From contig NZ_FJUR01000002.1 of assembly GCF_900067135.1 (NCBI RefSeq), positions 248,001 through 312,000 on the forward strand: 64,000 nucleotides of DNA, read 5' to 3'. The position numbers were made by a program, and so were the translations under genes. Position 1 is the first letter of the stretch; every line of letters begins with the position of its first letter. The notes under the pieces were generated by a model, which saw only the letters and a list, made by a program, of their open reading frames with translations, did not search any database and was not told where the DNA came from. This document shows positions 1 through 7,865 of the stretch, piece after piece. Source of the DNA: Rhizobium sp. 9140 (GTDB lineage: Bacteria; Pseudomonadota; Alphaproteobacteria; Rhizobiales; Rhizobiaceae).

Positions 1-49
1 GTTTCCGATCTCCGAGGCGAAAGCAGCCGGTCGCCTGCGTTCGTTCCGA

Positions 50-430
50 TCAATCGTCGTAGATAGGCAATTGTGCAGCAGCGGCGGCATCAATATCAAC
101 GACCAGACGCAGACCGTCCTGCCTGACCTTGTCGAGGGTTATCACCCGATCCTCGCGGCCGAGATTGGCGCTGCGTTCGAAATCGATGGCCACGCCGGTC
201 GGCGTCGTCTTGTCGCTACCCACGACGTCTTCGATCTCGCCGATCTTTTCACCGGCCGCGTTGTAGACGTTCATGCTTTCCAGATCGTCCGCCGTGACGT
301 TGAAGCCCGGAATCATCGTCTTTCCCGACACGTCGACCGATGCTGTCGCAGGAGCCTGCGCAAAGGCGACGCCGGCGCCAGCAAAGAGAGTGAAGGTCGC
401 GGTTGCGATGAAGATATTGCGCTTTGTCAT
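50..430 (-). CDS. Exported PRC-barrel domain protein
   Basis: A 126-residue protein with an N-terminal signal peptide (basic MTKR start, hydrophobic stretch, cleavage expected after an AFAQA-type motif) and a PRC-barrel-like core. The core is seen in the LESMNVYNAAGEKIGEIEDV segment and in the later hydrophobic beta-rich part. The start at 430 is chosen over a longer in-frame start at 505 because it has a GGAG ribosome site and puts the signal peptide at the N-terminus. PRC-barrel proteins of rhizobia are small periplasmic or membrane-associated proteins of unclear role. The gene stands alone, about 130 bp upstream of the end of the ABC transporter operon, so it probably has its own promoter. 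The precise function is unknown. Confidence 0.75.
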   Translation of the reverse strand: MTKRNIFIATATFTLFAGAGVAFAQAPATASVDVSGKTMIPGFNVTADDLESMNVYNAAGEKIGEIEDVVGSDKTTPTGVAIDFERSANLGREDRVITLDKVRQDGLRLVVDIDAAAAAQLPIYDD

Positions 431-559
431 GGTGACTCCGTCTTGTGGGATAATGACGCAGACCACGATCGGCGCAGTCTGCAGCCTGGAGAAGACGCAA
501 ACCACCCGATAGGTTCCCCTAAAGACGTCGCTCGACGATCACGAGACCGCGTGTGACAA

Positions 560-1675
560 TCACGACGCGGTCAGCGACGAGACCACGCTCCCTTCCAACG
601 GGCCGAGTCCAGTCCGCTGACCATCCGGGCCGAAGAGATGCAAGCGCTCCGCGGGAAAGCCGACCGTCAGGTCTGTGCCCGGTGCCAGAAGCGCCCGGTC
701 GCTGGTGAAGATCTTGAACGGCAGCCCATGCACCGTGAGGTGGAGAATGATACCCAGGCCGGTCGGCTCGATCAGTTCGACGGACGCCGCAACGCCTCCG
801 GTCACGGGGCGAATGGCGACATGCTCGGGACGGATGCCGAGCGTGACGGACGTTCCCTCGGCCAGGTCCACCGTCTGCCCCAGCGAGATCGTCGTTCCGT
901 TGGTCAGGCGCACGAGGCTCGTCCCGTTATCAGAGGCCATCGTGCCTTCCAGCATGTTCATGCCCGGCGAGCCGATGAAGCCCGCGACGAAGAGATTGGC
1001 AGGCCGGTCGTAGAGTTCGAGCGGCGCCCCGATCTGCTGCACCGAACCGGCATTCATCGCGACGATGCGCGATGCGAGCGTCATCGCCTCGATCTGGTCA
1101 TGCGTGACGTAGACCGACGTCGCGCCGAATTCGGCATGCATGCGCTTGATCTCGGCCCGCATCTGTTCGCGCAGGCGCGCATCGAGATTGGACAATGGTT
1201 CATCGAACAGGAAGGCCTTTGGCTGGCGCACGATGGCGCGACCCATGGCGACGCGTTGGCGCTGGCCGCCGGACAGCGCCTTCGGGCGACGGCCGAGGAA
1301 GGGGTCGAGGCCGAGCTTGGCGGATGCGGCGGCAACGGCGGCGGCGATCTTCTCCTTCGGCGTGCGGCGCAGGCGCAGGCTGTAGCTCATATTGTCGGCA
1401 ACGGTCATGTGCGGATAGAGCGCGTAGGACTGGAACACCATGGCGATGTCGCGGTCCTTGGGTTTCAGGTCGTTGACCTCGCGCTCGTCGATCGACATCG
1501 TCCCGGACGAGATCGATTCCAGTCCCGCAATCATCCGCAGCAGGGTCGATTTGCCGCAGCCGGAGGGGCCGACGAGAACGATGAACTCACCGTCCTCGAT
1601 CGACAGATCGACGCCGTGGAGTACCGGGTGGTCTCCATAGGTCTTGACGATATCGCGCATTTCGATGGAGGCCAT
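560..1675 (-). CDS. Sugar ABC transporter ATP-binding protein (MalK/UgpC type)
   Basis: A 371-residue ATPase that powers the importer encoded just upstream. The ABC domain fills the first ~240 residues: Walker A GPSGCGKST, Q-loop, signature LSGGQRQR and Walker B FLFDEPLSNLDA. A C-terminal TOBE/MalK-type regulatory domain follows (GIRPEHV motif). This length and layout are typical of the CUT1 carbohydrate ATPases. It is the last gene of a minus-strand operon and starts 3 bp after the second permease. The substrate cannot be read from the ATPase; its neighbours (a trans-sulfuration-type PLP enzyme and a GntR regulator) leave open a substrate other than a simple sugar. Confidence 0.9.
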   Translation of the reverse strand: MASIEMRDIVKTYGDHPVLHGVDLSIEDGEFIVLVGPSGCGKSTLLRMIAGLESISSGTMSIDEREVNDLKPKDRDIAMVFQSYALYPHMTVADNMSYSLRLRRTPKEKIAAAVAAASAKLGLDPFLGRRPKALSGGQRQRVAMGRAIVRQPKAFLFDEPLSNLDARLREQMRAEIKRMHAEFGATSVYVTHDQIEAMTLASRIVAMNAGSVQQIGAPLELYDRPANLFVAGFIGSPGMNMLEGTMASDNGTSLVRLTNGTTISLGQTVDLAEGTSVTLGIRPEHVAIRPVTGGVAASVELIEPTGLGIILHLTVHGLPFKIFTSDRALLAPGTDLTVGFPAERLHLFGPDGQRTGLGPLEGSVVSSLTAS

Positions 1676-1678
1676 GGA

Positions 1679-2515
1679 TTATCCTTTCACCGCGCCGGCC
1701 GTCAGGCCCTGCACGAGATACCGCTGGATCAGGAGGAAGAAGAGGCAGGCCGGCACCAGCGCCATAACGCCCGCCGCCATCATCTGCCCGAAATCGACGG
1801 AGAATTTCGACACGAAGGTGAGAAGCCCGACCGGGAATGTCGCGCTGTCGTTGCCCGAGATCAGCATGAGCGCGAAGAGCAGTTCGCTCCACGCGGCCGT
1901 AAAGACGAAGCCGAGCGTGGCGGCGATGCCGGGCAATGTCAGCGGCAGGATGATCTGGCGAAAGGCTGTGAACCGGCTTGCCCCGTCGATCATCGCGGCA
2001 TCCTCCAGATCCCTCGGAATGCCATCGAAGAAGGACTGCATGAGAAAGGTCGCAAACGGCACGTTGAAGGCAGTGTAGACGATGATCAGGCCGGTGAGAC
2101 TGTTTGTGAGACCGAGTGGCGAGAGCATCTTGAAGATCGGCGCGACCAGCATGACCAGCGGAAACATCTGGGTGATCAGCATCAAGGCCACGACCGCATA
2201 TTTGCCTCGGAACGTAAAGCGGGAGAGCGCATAGCCTGACAGAGACGAGATCAGCGTGACCGCCAGCGCCGTGGATCCTGCAACGATCAGGCTGTTGCGG
2301 AAGAAGACCGGGAACGCGCTGTTTTCGAGAACGTAGCGATAATGCTCGAGCGTCGCATGCGATGGCCACATTCGCACGCCCTCGCTGTAGAGCAGATCGT
2401 TCGGCGTCACCGACACCTTGAGCAGCCAGTAGAGTGGGAACAGCGCAAAGACGACATAGGCAAGAATGGCCAGGCGATGCGCGATGGTGAGAAGGATGCT
2501 CATGCTCATGCCCAT
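1679..2515 (-). CDS. Sugar ABC transporter permease (MalG type)
   Basis: An inner-membrane permease of about 278 residues with six hydrophobic segments. It has the EAA-type cytoplasmic loop (FFDGIPRDLEDAAMIDGAS) and the MalG-family C-terminal ending QRYLVQGLTAGAVKG. Several starts are possible in a run of Met-Ser codons. The ATG at 2515 is preferred over the TTG at 2521 because an AAGGA site lies six bases before it. It follows the MalF-type permease with almost no gap, so the two are translationally linked and should form the heterodimeric channel. Confidence 0.88.
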   Translation of the reverse strand: MGMSMSILLTIAHRLAILAYVVFALFPLYWLLKVSVTPNDLLYSEGVRMWPSHATLEHYRYVLENSAFPVFFRNSLIVAGSTALAVTLISSLSGYALSRFTFRGKYAVVALMLITQMFPLVMLVAPIFKMLSPLGLTNSLTGLIIVYTAFNVPFATFLMQSFFDGIPRDLEDAAMIDGASRFTAFRQIILPLTLPGIAATLGFVFTAAWSELLFALMLISGNDSATFPVGLLTFVSKFSVDFGQMMAAGVMALVPACLFFLLIQRYLVQGLTAGAVKG

Positions 2516-2517
2516 GC

Positions 2518-3450
2518 TCAATCCTTCTCGATCAGGCGCTGGCGGATGACCACGATCACCATGGAATAGGCGAGCAGCAGCACGAGCAGCACCAGCGCGA
2601 TGGCGGAGGCATAGCCGAAATCGAGCCGCTTGAACGCCTGCGTGAAGATGTAGCTGGCGACGATCTGGGTGCGGTCGGCCGGGCCGCCATTGGTCATGAC
2701 GATGATGAGATCGGCGAAATTGGCGATCCAGACCGTTCGCAGGAGGACCGTGATGGCGATGGTCGGCGCGAGGAAGGGCAGCGTTATCGAGGTGAAGCGC
2801 TGCAACGGATTGGCGCCGTCGATCGCAGCTGCCTCATAAAGATCGCGCGGAATGGCTTGAAGTGCGGCGAGAAGCGTGATCGCGAAGAACGGAATGCCCC
2901 ACCAGACATTGGCAATGATCGGTCCCCACATGGCGAGCTGCGGATCGGCGAGGATATTGTTCGGCGCAGACAGGATACCGAGGGAGACCATCCAATGCGG
3001 CAAAGGGCCGATGACGGGATTGAACATCCACGCCCAGTTGAGCCCGGCAAGGAAGGTGGGAACGGCCCAGGGCAGGAAGACCAGCGCCTGTGCAAGGCCG
3101 CGCCCTGCAAACGGCTTGTCAAGAAGCAGAGCCAGAATGAGGCCGAAGAAGAACTGGAGGAAGACGGACGCGCCGGTCCACCAGAGCGTGTTGCGCAGCG
3201 CCCGATAAAATGCCGTATCTTGCGAAAGTTCGCGGAAATGATCGAGCCCGACGAACCCGCCCGAGAACGGATTGAGCAGCTGGATATCGCGGAACGCGTA
3301 GGAGAGCCCGAGCACCAGCGGCACCAGCATGACGGCGATGATGAGGACGAGCACGGGAGCCGTGTAGAGCCATGGCTCAGCGGCATCGGCAAGCCGGCTT
3401 GCGAAAGGCTTGCGCGGGCGCGGGCGGCTGCCGGTCGTGGAAGGGGTCAT
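2518..3450 (-). CDS. Sugar ABC transporter permease (MalF type)
   Basis: A 310-residue inner-membrane permease with six predicted membrane helices and an EAA loop (AIPRDLYEAAAIDGAN). The reading frame stays open far upstream inside the binding-protein gene. The true start is taken as ATG 3450 (MTPSTTGSRPRPRK), since the first hydrophobic segment then follows a short basic cytoplasmic tail, as is usual in the family, and a GGTGA site precedes it. A GC-rich hairpin between the binding-protein gene and this gene probably lowers permease expression relative to the binding protein. Confidence 0.88.
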   Translation of the reverse strand: MTPSTTGSRPRPRKPFASRLADAAEPWLYTAPVLVLIIAVMLVPLVLGLSYAFRDIQLLNPFSGGFVGLDHFRELSQDTAFYRALRNTLWWTGASVFLQFFFGLILALLLDKPFAGRGLAQALVFLPWAVPTFLAGLNWAWMFNPVIGPLPHWMVSLGILSAPNNILADPQLAMWGPIIANVWWGIPFFAITLLAALQAIPRDLYEAAAIDGANPLQRFTSITLPFLAPTIAITVLLRTVWIANFADLIIVMTNGGPADRTQIVASYIFTQAFKRLDFGYASAIALVLLVLLLAYSMVIVVIRQRLIEKD

Positions 3451-3492
3451 GGTCTCGTCACCTGGAGGTCGGTGCTGTCGTGAAGGCGGCAA

Positions 3493-3517
3493 CCGGCGCG
3501 CCTGGAAAGCGCGCCGG
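3493..3517 (-). terminator. Intercistronic hairpin after the binding-protein gene
   Basis: Perfect 9-bp inverted repeat CCGGCGCGC/GCGCGCCGG with a 7-base loop, in the gap between the solute-binding protein and the first permease. There is no T run, so partial termination or 3' end protection, which would give excess binding protein, is more likely than a full stop. Confidence 0.6.
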
Positions 3518-3533
3518 GCGTCTCGACGGAAAA

Positions 3534-4793
3534 TTACTTCGAGGCGAGGAACTTCTTCTGCGCCTTCGTCATGTAGTCCGCCCACTGCTTGCCAAGCTCT
3601 TCCGGCGTGATATCGCCGAGCAGCGCTTCCTGCGAGGTCTTGATCACCAGCGAGTCCTTGAAGAAGGCGAATTCCTCGAGATAGGTCGGCATGGTCGTCG
3701 GCACGGCATTCGTGTCGGCAAGCTCCGCAAACCAGCCCTTGAACTGTTCGCTTTGATAGAACGGATCCTTCTCGGCGGTCGTCAGAGCCGGCAGGGCGCC
3801 GGTCTTCTTGTTCCACTCGATATTGCCTTCCGGCCCTTCGAGCGTCGAGATGAGCTTCCAGGAGAGATCCTTGTTGGCAGACGAGGCCATCATAGACCAG
3901 CCTGCAAAACCGATGGTCGGGAAGGTCTTGCCATCCGGGCCTTTCGGCATGGTCATGACGCCGAAGTCCTCGGCCTTCATGCGCTGCGCAATCGCGATCA
4001 GGGCGTCCGGATCCTGATCAAGGAAGGCGCAGGTGCCGGAGTAGAATCCGGCGACGATCTCGTTGAAGCCCCAGTTGACGCTGTCCTTCGGAGCATAGCC
4101 ATTCTTGTAGAGATCGACCACATAGGTGAGGCCCTTGATCCAACCGGGGCTGTCGAAAGTCGAGGTGCCGTCCTCGTTGAAGAAGCTATTGGAGCCGGCC
4201 ATGCTGGCGCCGAACATGACCCAGCCGTTCAACCCGCCCGGGCCGCCGCGCAGGCAATAGCCGTACTTGCCGGGAATGGCCGAAACCTTCTTGGACGCCT
4301 CGGCGAAGTCTTCCAGCGTCTTCGGCGGCTCGGTGACGCCGGCCTGTTCGAGCAGCTTCTTGTTGTAGAACATCGCCCGGAGATAGAAACCGTAGGGCAG
4401 CATGTAGGCCGTGTCCTTGACATCGCGGCCGAGTTCCAGCGTGCGGGCGCTCAGGTCCTTGGTGTATTCCCACTCCTTCAAGTAGGGCTCCAGGCTCTCC
4501 AGCATGCCGTTATTGGCGTAGAGCGACAGCCATGTGTCCGGCATTTCGATGACGTCCGGCACGTCGCCGGCCGAGACCATGGTCGCGAACTTCTGGAAGG
4601 CATCGCTCCAGGGCAGCGAGACGATCTCGACCTTGGTACCCGGATTGGCGCTTTCGAACTTGGAAACGATGCTTTTCAGCGTCTCGGTTCGCTCCGGGCT
4701 GGTGATGACCTCGACGAGCTTCAGGGTGGTATCGGCCAGCGCCGTGCCGGCCATGAGGGCTGTGAAGAGTGTGGCTGCGATCAGGCGTTTCAT
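3534..4793 (-). CDS. Family 1 extracellular solute-binding protein
   Basis: A 419-residue periplasmic binding protein: signal peptide MKRLIAATLFTALMAGTALA, then a mature SBP_bac_1 (CUT1-type) fold. Hallmarks are the early VSKFESANPGTKVEI strand-helix, the DVIEMPDT segment and the WNKKTGALPA motif near the end. A GGGAGA ribosome site precedes ATG 4793. It captures the substrate for the two permeases and the ATPase encoded downstream. It lies 36 bp after the PLP-dependent enzyme gene in the same direction, which suggests that the transported compound is processed by that enzyme. Ligand identity cannot be deduced from the sequence alone. Confidence 0.9.
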   Translation of the reverse strand: MKRLIAATLFTALMAGTALADTTLKLVEVITSPERTETLKSIVSKFESANPGTKVEIVSLPWSDAFQKFATMVSAGDVPDVIEMPDTWLSLYANNGMLESLEPYLKEWEYTKDLSARTLELGRDVKDTAYMLPYGFYLRAMFYNKKLLEQAGVTEPPKTLEDFAEASKKVSAIPGKYGYCLRGGPGGLNGWVMFGASMAGSNSFFNEDGTSTFDSPGWIKGLTYVVDLYKNGYAPKDSVNWGFNEIVAGFYSGTCAFLDQDPDALIAIAQRMKAEDFGVMTMPKGPDGKTFPTIGFAGWSMMASSANKDLSWKLISTLEGPEGNIEWNKKTGALPALTTAEKDPFYQSEQFKGWFAELADTNAVPTTMPTYLEEFAFFKDSLVIKTSQEALLGDITPEELGKQWADYMTKAQKKFLASK

Positions 4794-4829
4794 GCTGTTC
4801 TCCCTTTTTTTAATGTGTGAATGACAGTC

Positions 4830-6011
4830 TCAGGCCGCAGTGGTTGATGTCGCGGCGTGGATGGCGGGCTCCAGATCGGCCCAGAGCGCTTCGGTTCCCT
4901 CCAGCCCTACATGCAGACGGACGGAACGGGCGCTGATGCCGAAGGTGTGTGCGGAATTTGGCTGCGCCTTCTGCTCCAGTACGACCTCGCCGGGAACGAT
5001 CAGGCTTTCATGCCCGCCCCAGGACACGCCGAGCTTGAAGAGCCGAAGCCGGTCGGCAAAAGCCCTGACATCGACACCCTCGCGGAAGATGAAGGAGAAG
5101 AGGCCGGACGTGCCGTTCAACCCCGGCGGCAGGCGGTTGGCAAGGCCGGGATGGCACACGGTCTCCACGGCATCCATCGCCTGAAGACGCGTCGCGATCT
5201 CCAGCGCGGATGCCTGATGCTGCTTCATGCGGATCGGCAAGGTGCGCAGACCCCGCACGATCAGCCAGGCGTCGAACGGCGAGAGCTTGCCGCCGAGATA
5301 GGGATAGGCCTCGCCCCGAATACGGTCGATGAGCGCCTTTGGGCCTGCCACGACGCCGGCGACGACATCGCTATGTCCCCCGAGATATTTTGAGGCCGAA
5401 TGGAGCACGAGATCGCAACCGAGCGACAAAGGCTGCTGGAAGATCGGGCTCGCCCAGGAATTATCGATGACCGAAATAGCGCCGTGACGGCGGGCAATCC
5501 CCGCAAGCGCACCCACGTCATGCGCCTCCATCACCCAGCTCGTCGGGCTTTCCATGTAGAATAGTTTTGCACCCGGCATCGCCGCCTCGACCGCCGCCTC
5601 GTCGCGACCGTCGACATAGGTAACAGCGATGTTCATGCGCTTGAAGAAGGTGCCGAACAGGCGAAAGGCGTCGGGGTAGAGATGGCGGACGGCGACGATC
5701 CGGTCCCCGGGCTCGACGAAGGACAAGACCGTCGAGGAGATCGCAGCCATGCCGCTCGCAAAACCAAGCGCATCTTCCGCCCCTTCGAGCTTCGCCAGCA
5801 TTTCCTCGAACAGGCGGACGGTCGGGTTCAGGCCACGGGTATAGACCGGCCGGCTGCGCTCGCCCCGATAGGTCGCGACCATCTCGTCATAGCTCGAAAA
5901 GGTGAAAAGCGAGGTCTGCACGATCGGCGGCACGACGGCCTCGAAAGCATGGGTCTCGTCATGGGCGACGATCAGCGAGGCGGGATCGAAGAGATCGTGG
6001 CCTGGGGTCAT
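4830..6011 (-). CDS. PLP-dependent trans-sulfuration family enzyme (cystathionine lyase/synthase-like)
   Basis: A 393-residue fold-type I aminotransferase-superfamily enzyme of the Cys/Met metabolism family. The PLP lysine is K208 in SASKYLGGHSD; the phosphate-binding region (LGFASGMAAISS) and the substrate loop near YTRGLNPT are present, as is the Arg-containing C-terminal SARSVRLHVGLEG. It resembles cystathionine beta-lyases and gamma-synthases in length. The start overlaps the stop of the upstream GntR gene by four bases (ATGA), so the two are coupled. Placement ahead of a sugar-type ABC importer is unusual; a role in cleaving an imported sulfur- or amino-acid-containing compound is an inference. 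Beta-lyase, gamma-lyase or methionine gamma-lyase activity cannot be separated by eye. Confidence 0.85.
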   Translation of the reverse strand: MTPGHDLFDPASLIVAHDETHAFEAVVPPIVQTSLFTFSSYDEMVATYRGERSRPVYTRGLNPTVRLFEEMLAKLEGAEDALGFASGMAAISSTVLSFVEPGDRIVAVRHLYPDAFRLFGTFFKRMNIAVTYVDGRDEAAVEAAMPGAKLFYMESPTSWVMEAHDVGALAGIARRHGAISVIDNSWASPIFQQPLSLGCDLVLHSASKYLGGHSDVVAGVVAGPKALIDRIRGEAYPYLGGKLSPFDAWLIVRGLRTLPIRMKQHQASALEIATRLQAMDAVETVCHPGLANRLPPGLNGTSGLFSFIFREGVDVRAFADRLRLFKLGVSWGGHESLIVPGEVVLEQKAQPNSAHTFGISARSVRLHVGLEGTEALWADLEPAIHAATSTTAA

Positions 6012-6730
6012 TTCGACATGTCCTTGATATCTTCCTCGACGATGGCGAGGATCTTCAGTGTTTCCGTCCGCGCAGCCTCGGCGTCGCCTGCGGCGATCGC
6101 ATCAAAGAGCGTCCGGTGGAAGGGAAAAGAGCGCGCCGCAAAATCCGGCCGGTCGAACGGCTTCGACCAGAAGCGCTCGAAACCGCCGCGCATCTGTTCG
6201 AGCAATTGCCGAAACAACGGGTTGTGAGTGGCGTCGTAGATCGAGAGGTGGAATGCGAGATCGGCCTTGCCTGATGTGCCCTCGGCAAGATGCACGGTCT
6301 CCATTTCGTCGAGGCGGGCTTCGATGGTCTCAAGGTCCGTCTCCGTCCGGCGGCGGGCGGCAGCCATGGAGGCCTCCACCTCGATGCCGCGGCGAACTTC
6401 GAGCGTCATCAACAGCGCGTCGCGAAGGCCGACGGTTTCGAACGAGAGCGGCATATGGACCGTGCCGGCGGAAATTGGCTTCAGCAGGTAGTTGCCGCTG
6501 CCCTTGCGGCTCTCGACGACTCCCAGCGCCTGAAACTTGCCGATCGCCTCGCGGATGGTCGATCGGCCGACACTGAGCGCCAGCATCAATTCGCGCTCGG
6601 CTGGCAATCTGTCCCCAGCCTTGAGGCCAGCATGCTCCACATACTGCGCCAGCGCCGTCTCGACCTGCTGCGCCCGGTTCATCGGCGGCAACGGCGCGAT
6701 CCGCGTCGGTGAACGGGGCGACGCACTCAC
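6008..6730 (-). CDS. GntR family (FadR/FCD subfamily) transcriptional regulator
   Basis: A 240-residue repressor-type protein. The N-terminal winged helix-turn-helix covers about residues 38-85 (LPAERELMLALSVGRSTIRE), and a C-terminal all-helical FCD ligand-binding domain follows, with metal-ligand type Asp/His residues (ADLAFHLSIYDATHN). It is the first gene of the operon with the PLP enzyme and the ABC transporter, and probably controls it in response to the transported compound. GTG 6730 is the longest start; ATG 6682 is an alternative, and neither has a clear ribosome site. A FadR-type half-palindrome lies about 25 bp upstream. Confidence 0.85.
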   Translation of the reverse strand: MSASPRSPTRIAPLPPMNRAQQVETALAQYVEHAGLKAGDRLPAERELMLALSVGRSTIREAIGKFQALGVVESRKGSGNYLLKPISAGTVHMPLSFETVGLRDALLMTLEVRRGIEVEASMAAARRRTETDLETIEARLDEMETVHLAEGTSGKADLAFHLSIYDATHNPLFRQLLEQMRGGFERFWSKPFDRPDFAARSFPFHRTLFDAIAAGDAEAARTETLKILAIVEEDIKDMSK

Positions 6731-7027
6731 GACAGGAACTCGGTCAAAAATGATTGGTCTGACATCCTGCCAATTGAAGATGGCTGTGATGGTTTGTCAA
6801 GATGCTGCCGTCGGAAGCTTTATGCTTTTTGCTCATCGATATCTCACGACCCAAGGATGTCTGCCGTAGACTGACGGTTGTGTCACCCATCAGCGATGGC
6901 CCCGCCGGTAGCTGCGACGGCAATCGCGTCGAGCTTCCGGATATTGCCGAGGACGGTCTCAGCAATATCCGGGCGGCCATGCTGTTGCCTGCCTGCCAGC
7001 GTCATTGCGATCCGAAAGGAGAGCGAT
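6731..7027. other. Intergenic region between the GntR operon and fucU
   Basis: About 300 bp. It holds the GntR-type operator described separately and otherwise no gene I can support. Short open frames occur on both strands without a ribosome site or recognisable motifs. Given the permease fragment on the other side of fucU, part of it may be decayed coding sequence. Confidence 0.4.
6755..6765. promoter_or_regulatory. Putative FadR-type GntR operator
   Basis: TGGTCTGACAT, close to the TGGTC-N-GACCA palindrome bound by FCD-subfamily GntR regulators, placed just upstream of the gntR start. Autoregulation of the operon is the simplest reading. The right half is imperfect, so this is tentative. 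Confidence 0.45.
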
Positions 7028-7483
7028 TTACGCACCGGCCGGGGGAATGACACCCTTGGTGAACAGGAAGCAGCCGTAGAACCGCGTTTCCCCCGTCGAG
7101 ATGACGCAATAGGCCTTCTTTGCCAGATCGTAGAAGGCGAAGCGCTCGATCCCGTACATGGGGCAAGGCTTCCCCTCGGCGTGGTCGATCTCCGCCTGAA
7201 CCTCGCGTTGCACATCCGGCACCTCGTCCGGTGCGCCCATGACTTCCATGCGGCCCGCCGAGTTCTGCAGTGGTGTATCCAGCGGCAGCACCGAGAGGAT
7301 CGTGGCGATCGCCTGCGGTGCACTCAGATTGGCCATCGTCAGCGGCCGCCCGATGACCGTCTGTCGCCCGACGCTATCTGTGGGAAAATTGGTGTCCGAT
7401 ATGACGAGCGTATCGCCATGCCCCATGGAGCGGAGTGCGTGCAGCACGTCGGCGCCAAGCGCCGGATGAATATTCTTCAGCAA
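7028..7483 (-). CDS. fucU: L-fucose mutarotase (RbsD/FucU family)
   Basis: A 151-residue RbsD/FucU-fold protein that interconverts the alpha and beta anomers of a sugar, typically L-fucose. Matches to FucU include the N-terminal LGADVLHALRSMGHGDTLVI with the conserved GHGD, and the C-terminal RFAFYDLAKKAYCVISTGE and FTKGVIPP. The start is TTG 7483, supported by a GGGAGG site six bases before it. Upstream on the same strand is only the 3' tail of a sugar permease gene, so this is probably a survivor of a degraded fucose (or similar) uptake operon. No fucose catabolic genes are present in the window. Confidence 0.85.
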   Translation of the reverse strand: MLKNIHPALGADVLHALRSMGHGDTLVISDTNFPTDSVGRQTVIGRPLTMANLSAPQAIATILSVLPLDTPLQNSAGRMEVMGAPDEVPDVQREVQAEIDHAEGKPCPMYGIERFAFYDLAKKAYCVISTGETRFYGCFLFTKGVIPPAGA

Positions 7484-7539
7484 GAAAACCTCCCATTACG
7501 TCTTCGTCGCGGCTTCCGCCGCGATCTCTGAATGCCCAC

Positions 7540-7725
7540 CTCACGGCTCCGACCGTAAGGCCCTTGACGATGTAACGCTCCAGAAGGATTCCGGCCAGCA
7601 CCAAAGGCATGATGGCAACTTTCGACCACCCGTTGATGCCCTGCGATCCTGTCTGGCTCGCGACCGTCGCAGGCAGCGTCTTCGCATTGGAGCTGTCGAG
7701 AAGAGCGTCAACCAGCTCTGACCTT
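7540..7725 (-). pseudogene. 3' remnant of a MalG-type sugar permease gene
   Basis: In one minus-strand frame the translation reads SELVDALLDSSNAKTLPA and then ILLERYIVKGLTVGAV. These match the last ~55 residues of carbohydrate ABC permeases (compare QRYLVQGLTAGAVKG at the end of the permease at 1679-2515). The rest of the permease is missing, no start is present, and the frame runs on past the usual stop. It lies immediately upstream of fucU on the same strand, as a transporter gene would in a fucose-type operon. The upstream deletion point is close to the SOS box of the next gene. Confidence 0.7.
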
Positions 7726-7784
7726 GAGCAGATAAGCCTGACGCAATCGCGACGGCCCTGTTCAAGCTTTTCCCCGGCTGATAT

Positions 7785-7799
7785 GTTCGTTATTTGTTC
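7785..7799 (+). promoter_or_regulatory. LexA (SOS) box
   Basis: GTTC-GTTATTT-GTTC, an exact match to the alphaproteobacterial LexA consensus GTTC-N7-GTTC. It ends 66 bp upstream of the helicase start at 7866. The helicase-dinB pair is therefore expected to be repressed by LexA and induced by DNA damage. It also argues against the longer TTG start at 7794, which would lie inside the operator. Confidence 0.8.
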
Positions 7800-7865
7800 C
7801 CAAGTCCTCGGTGCGGCGATTCTGCGTCTGGCTCCGGAACATGCAGGCAGGACGGGGAAGACGAC

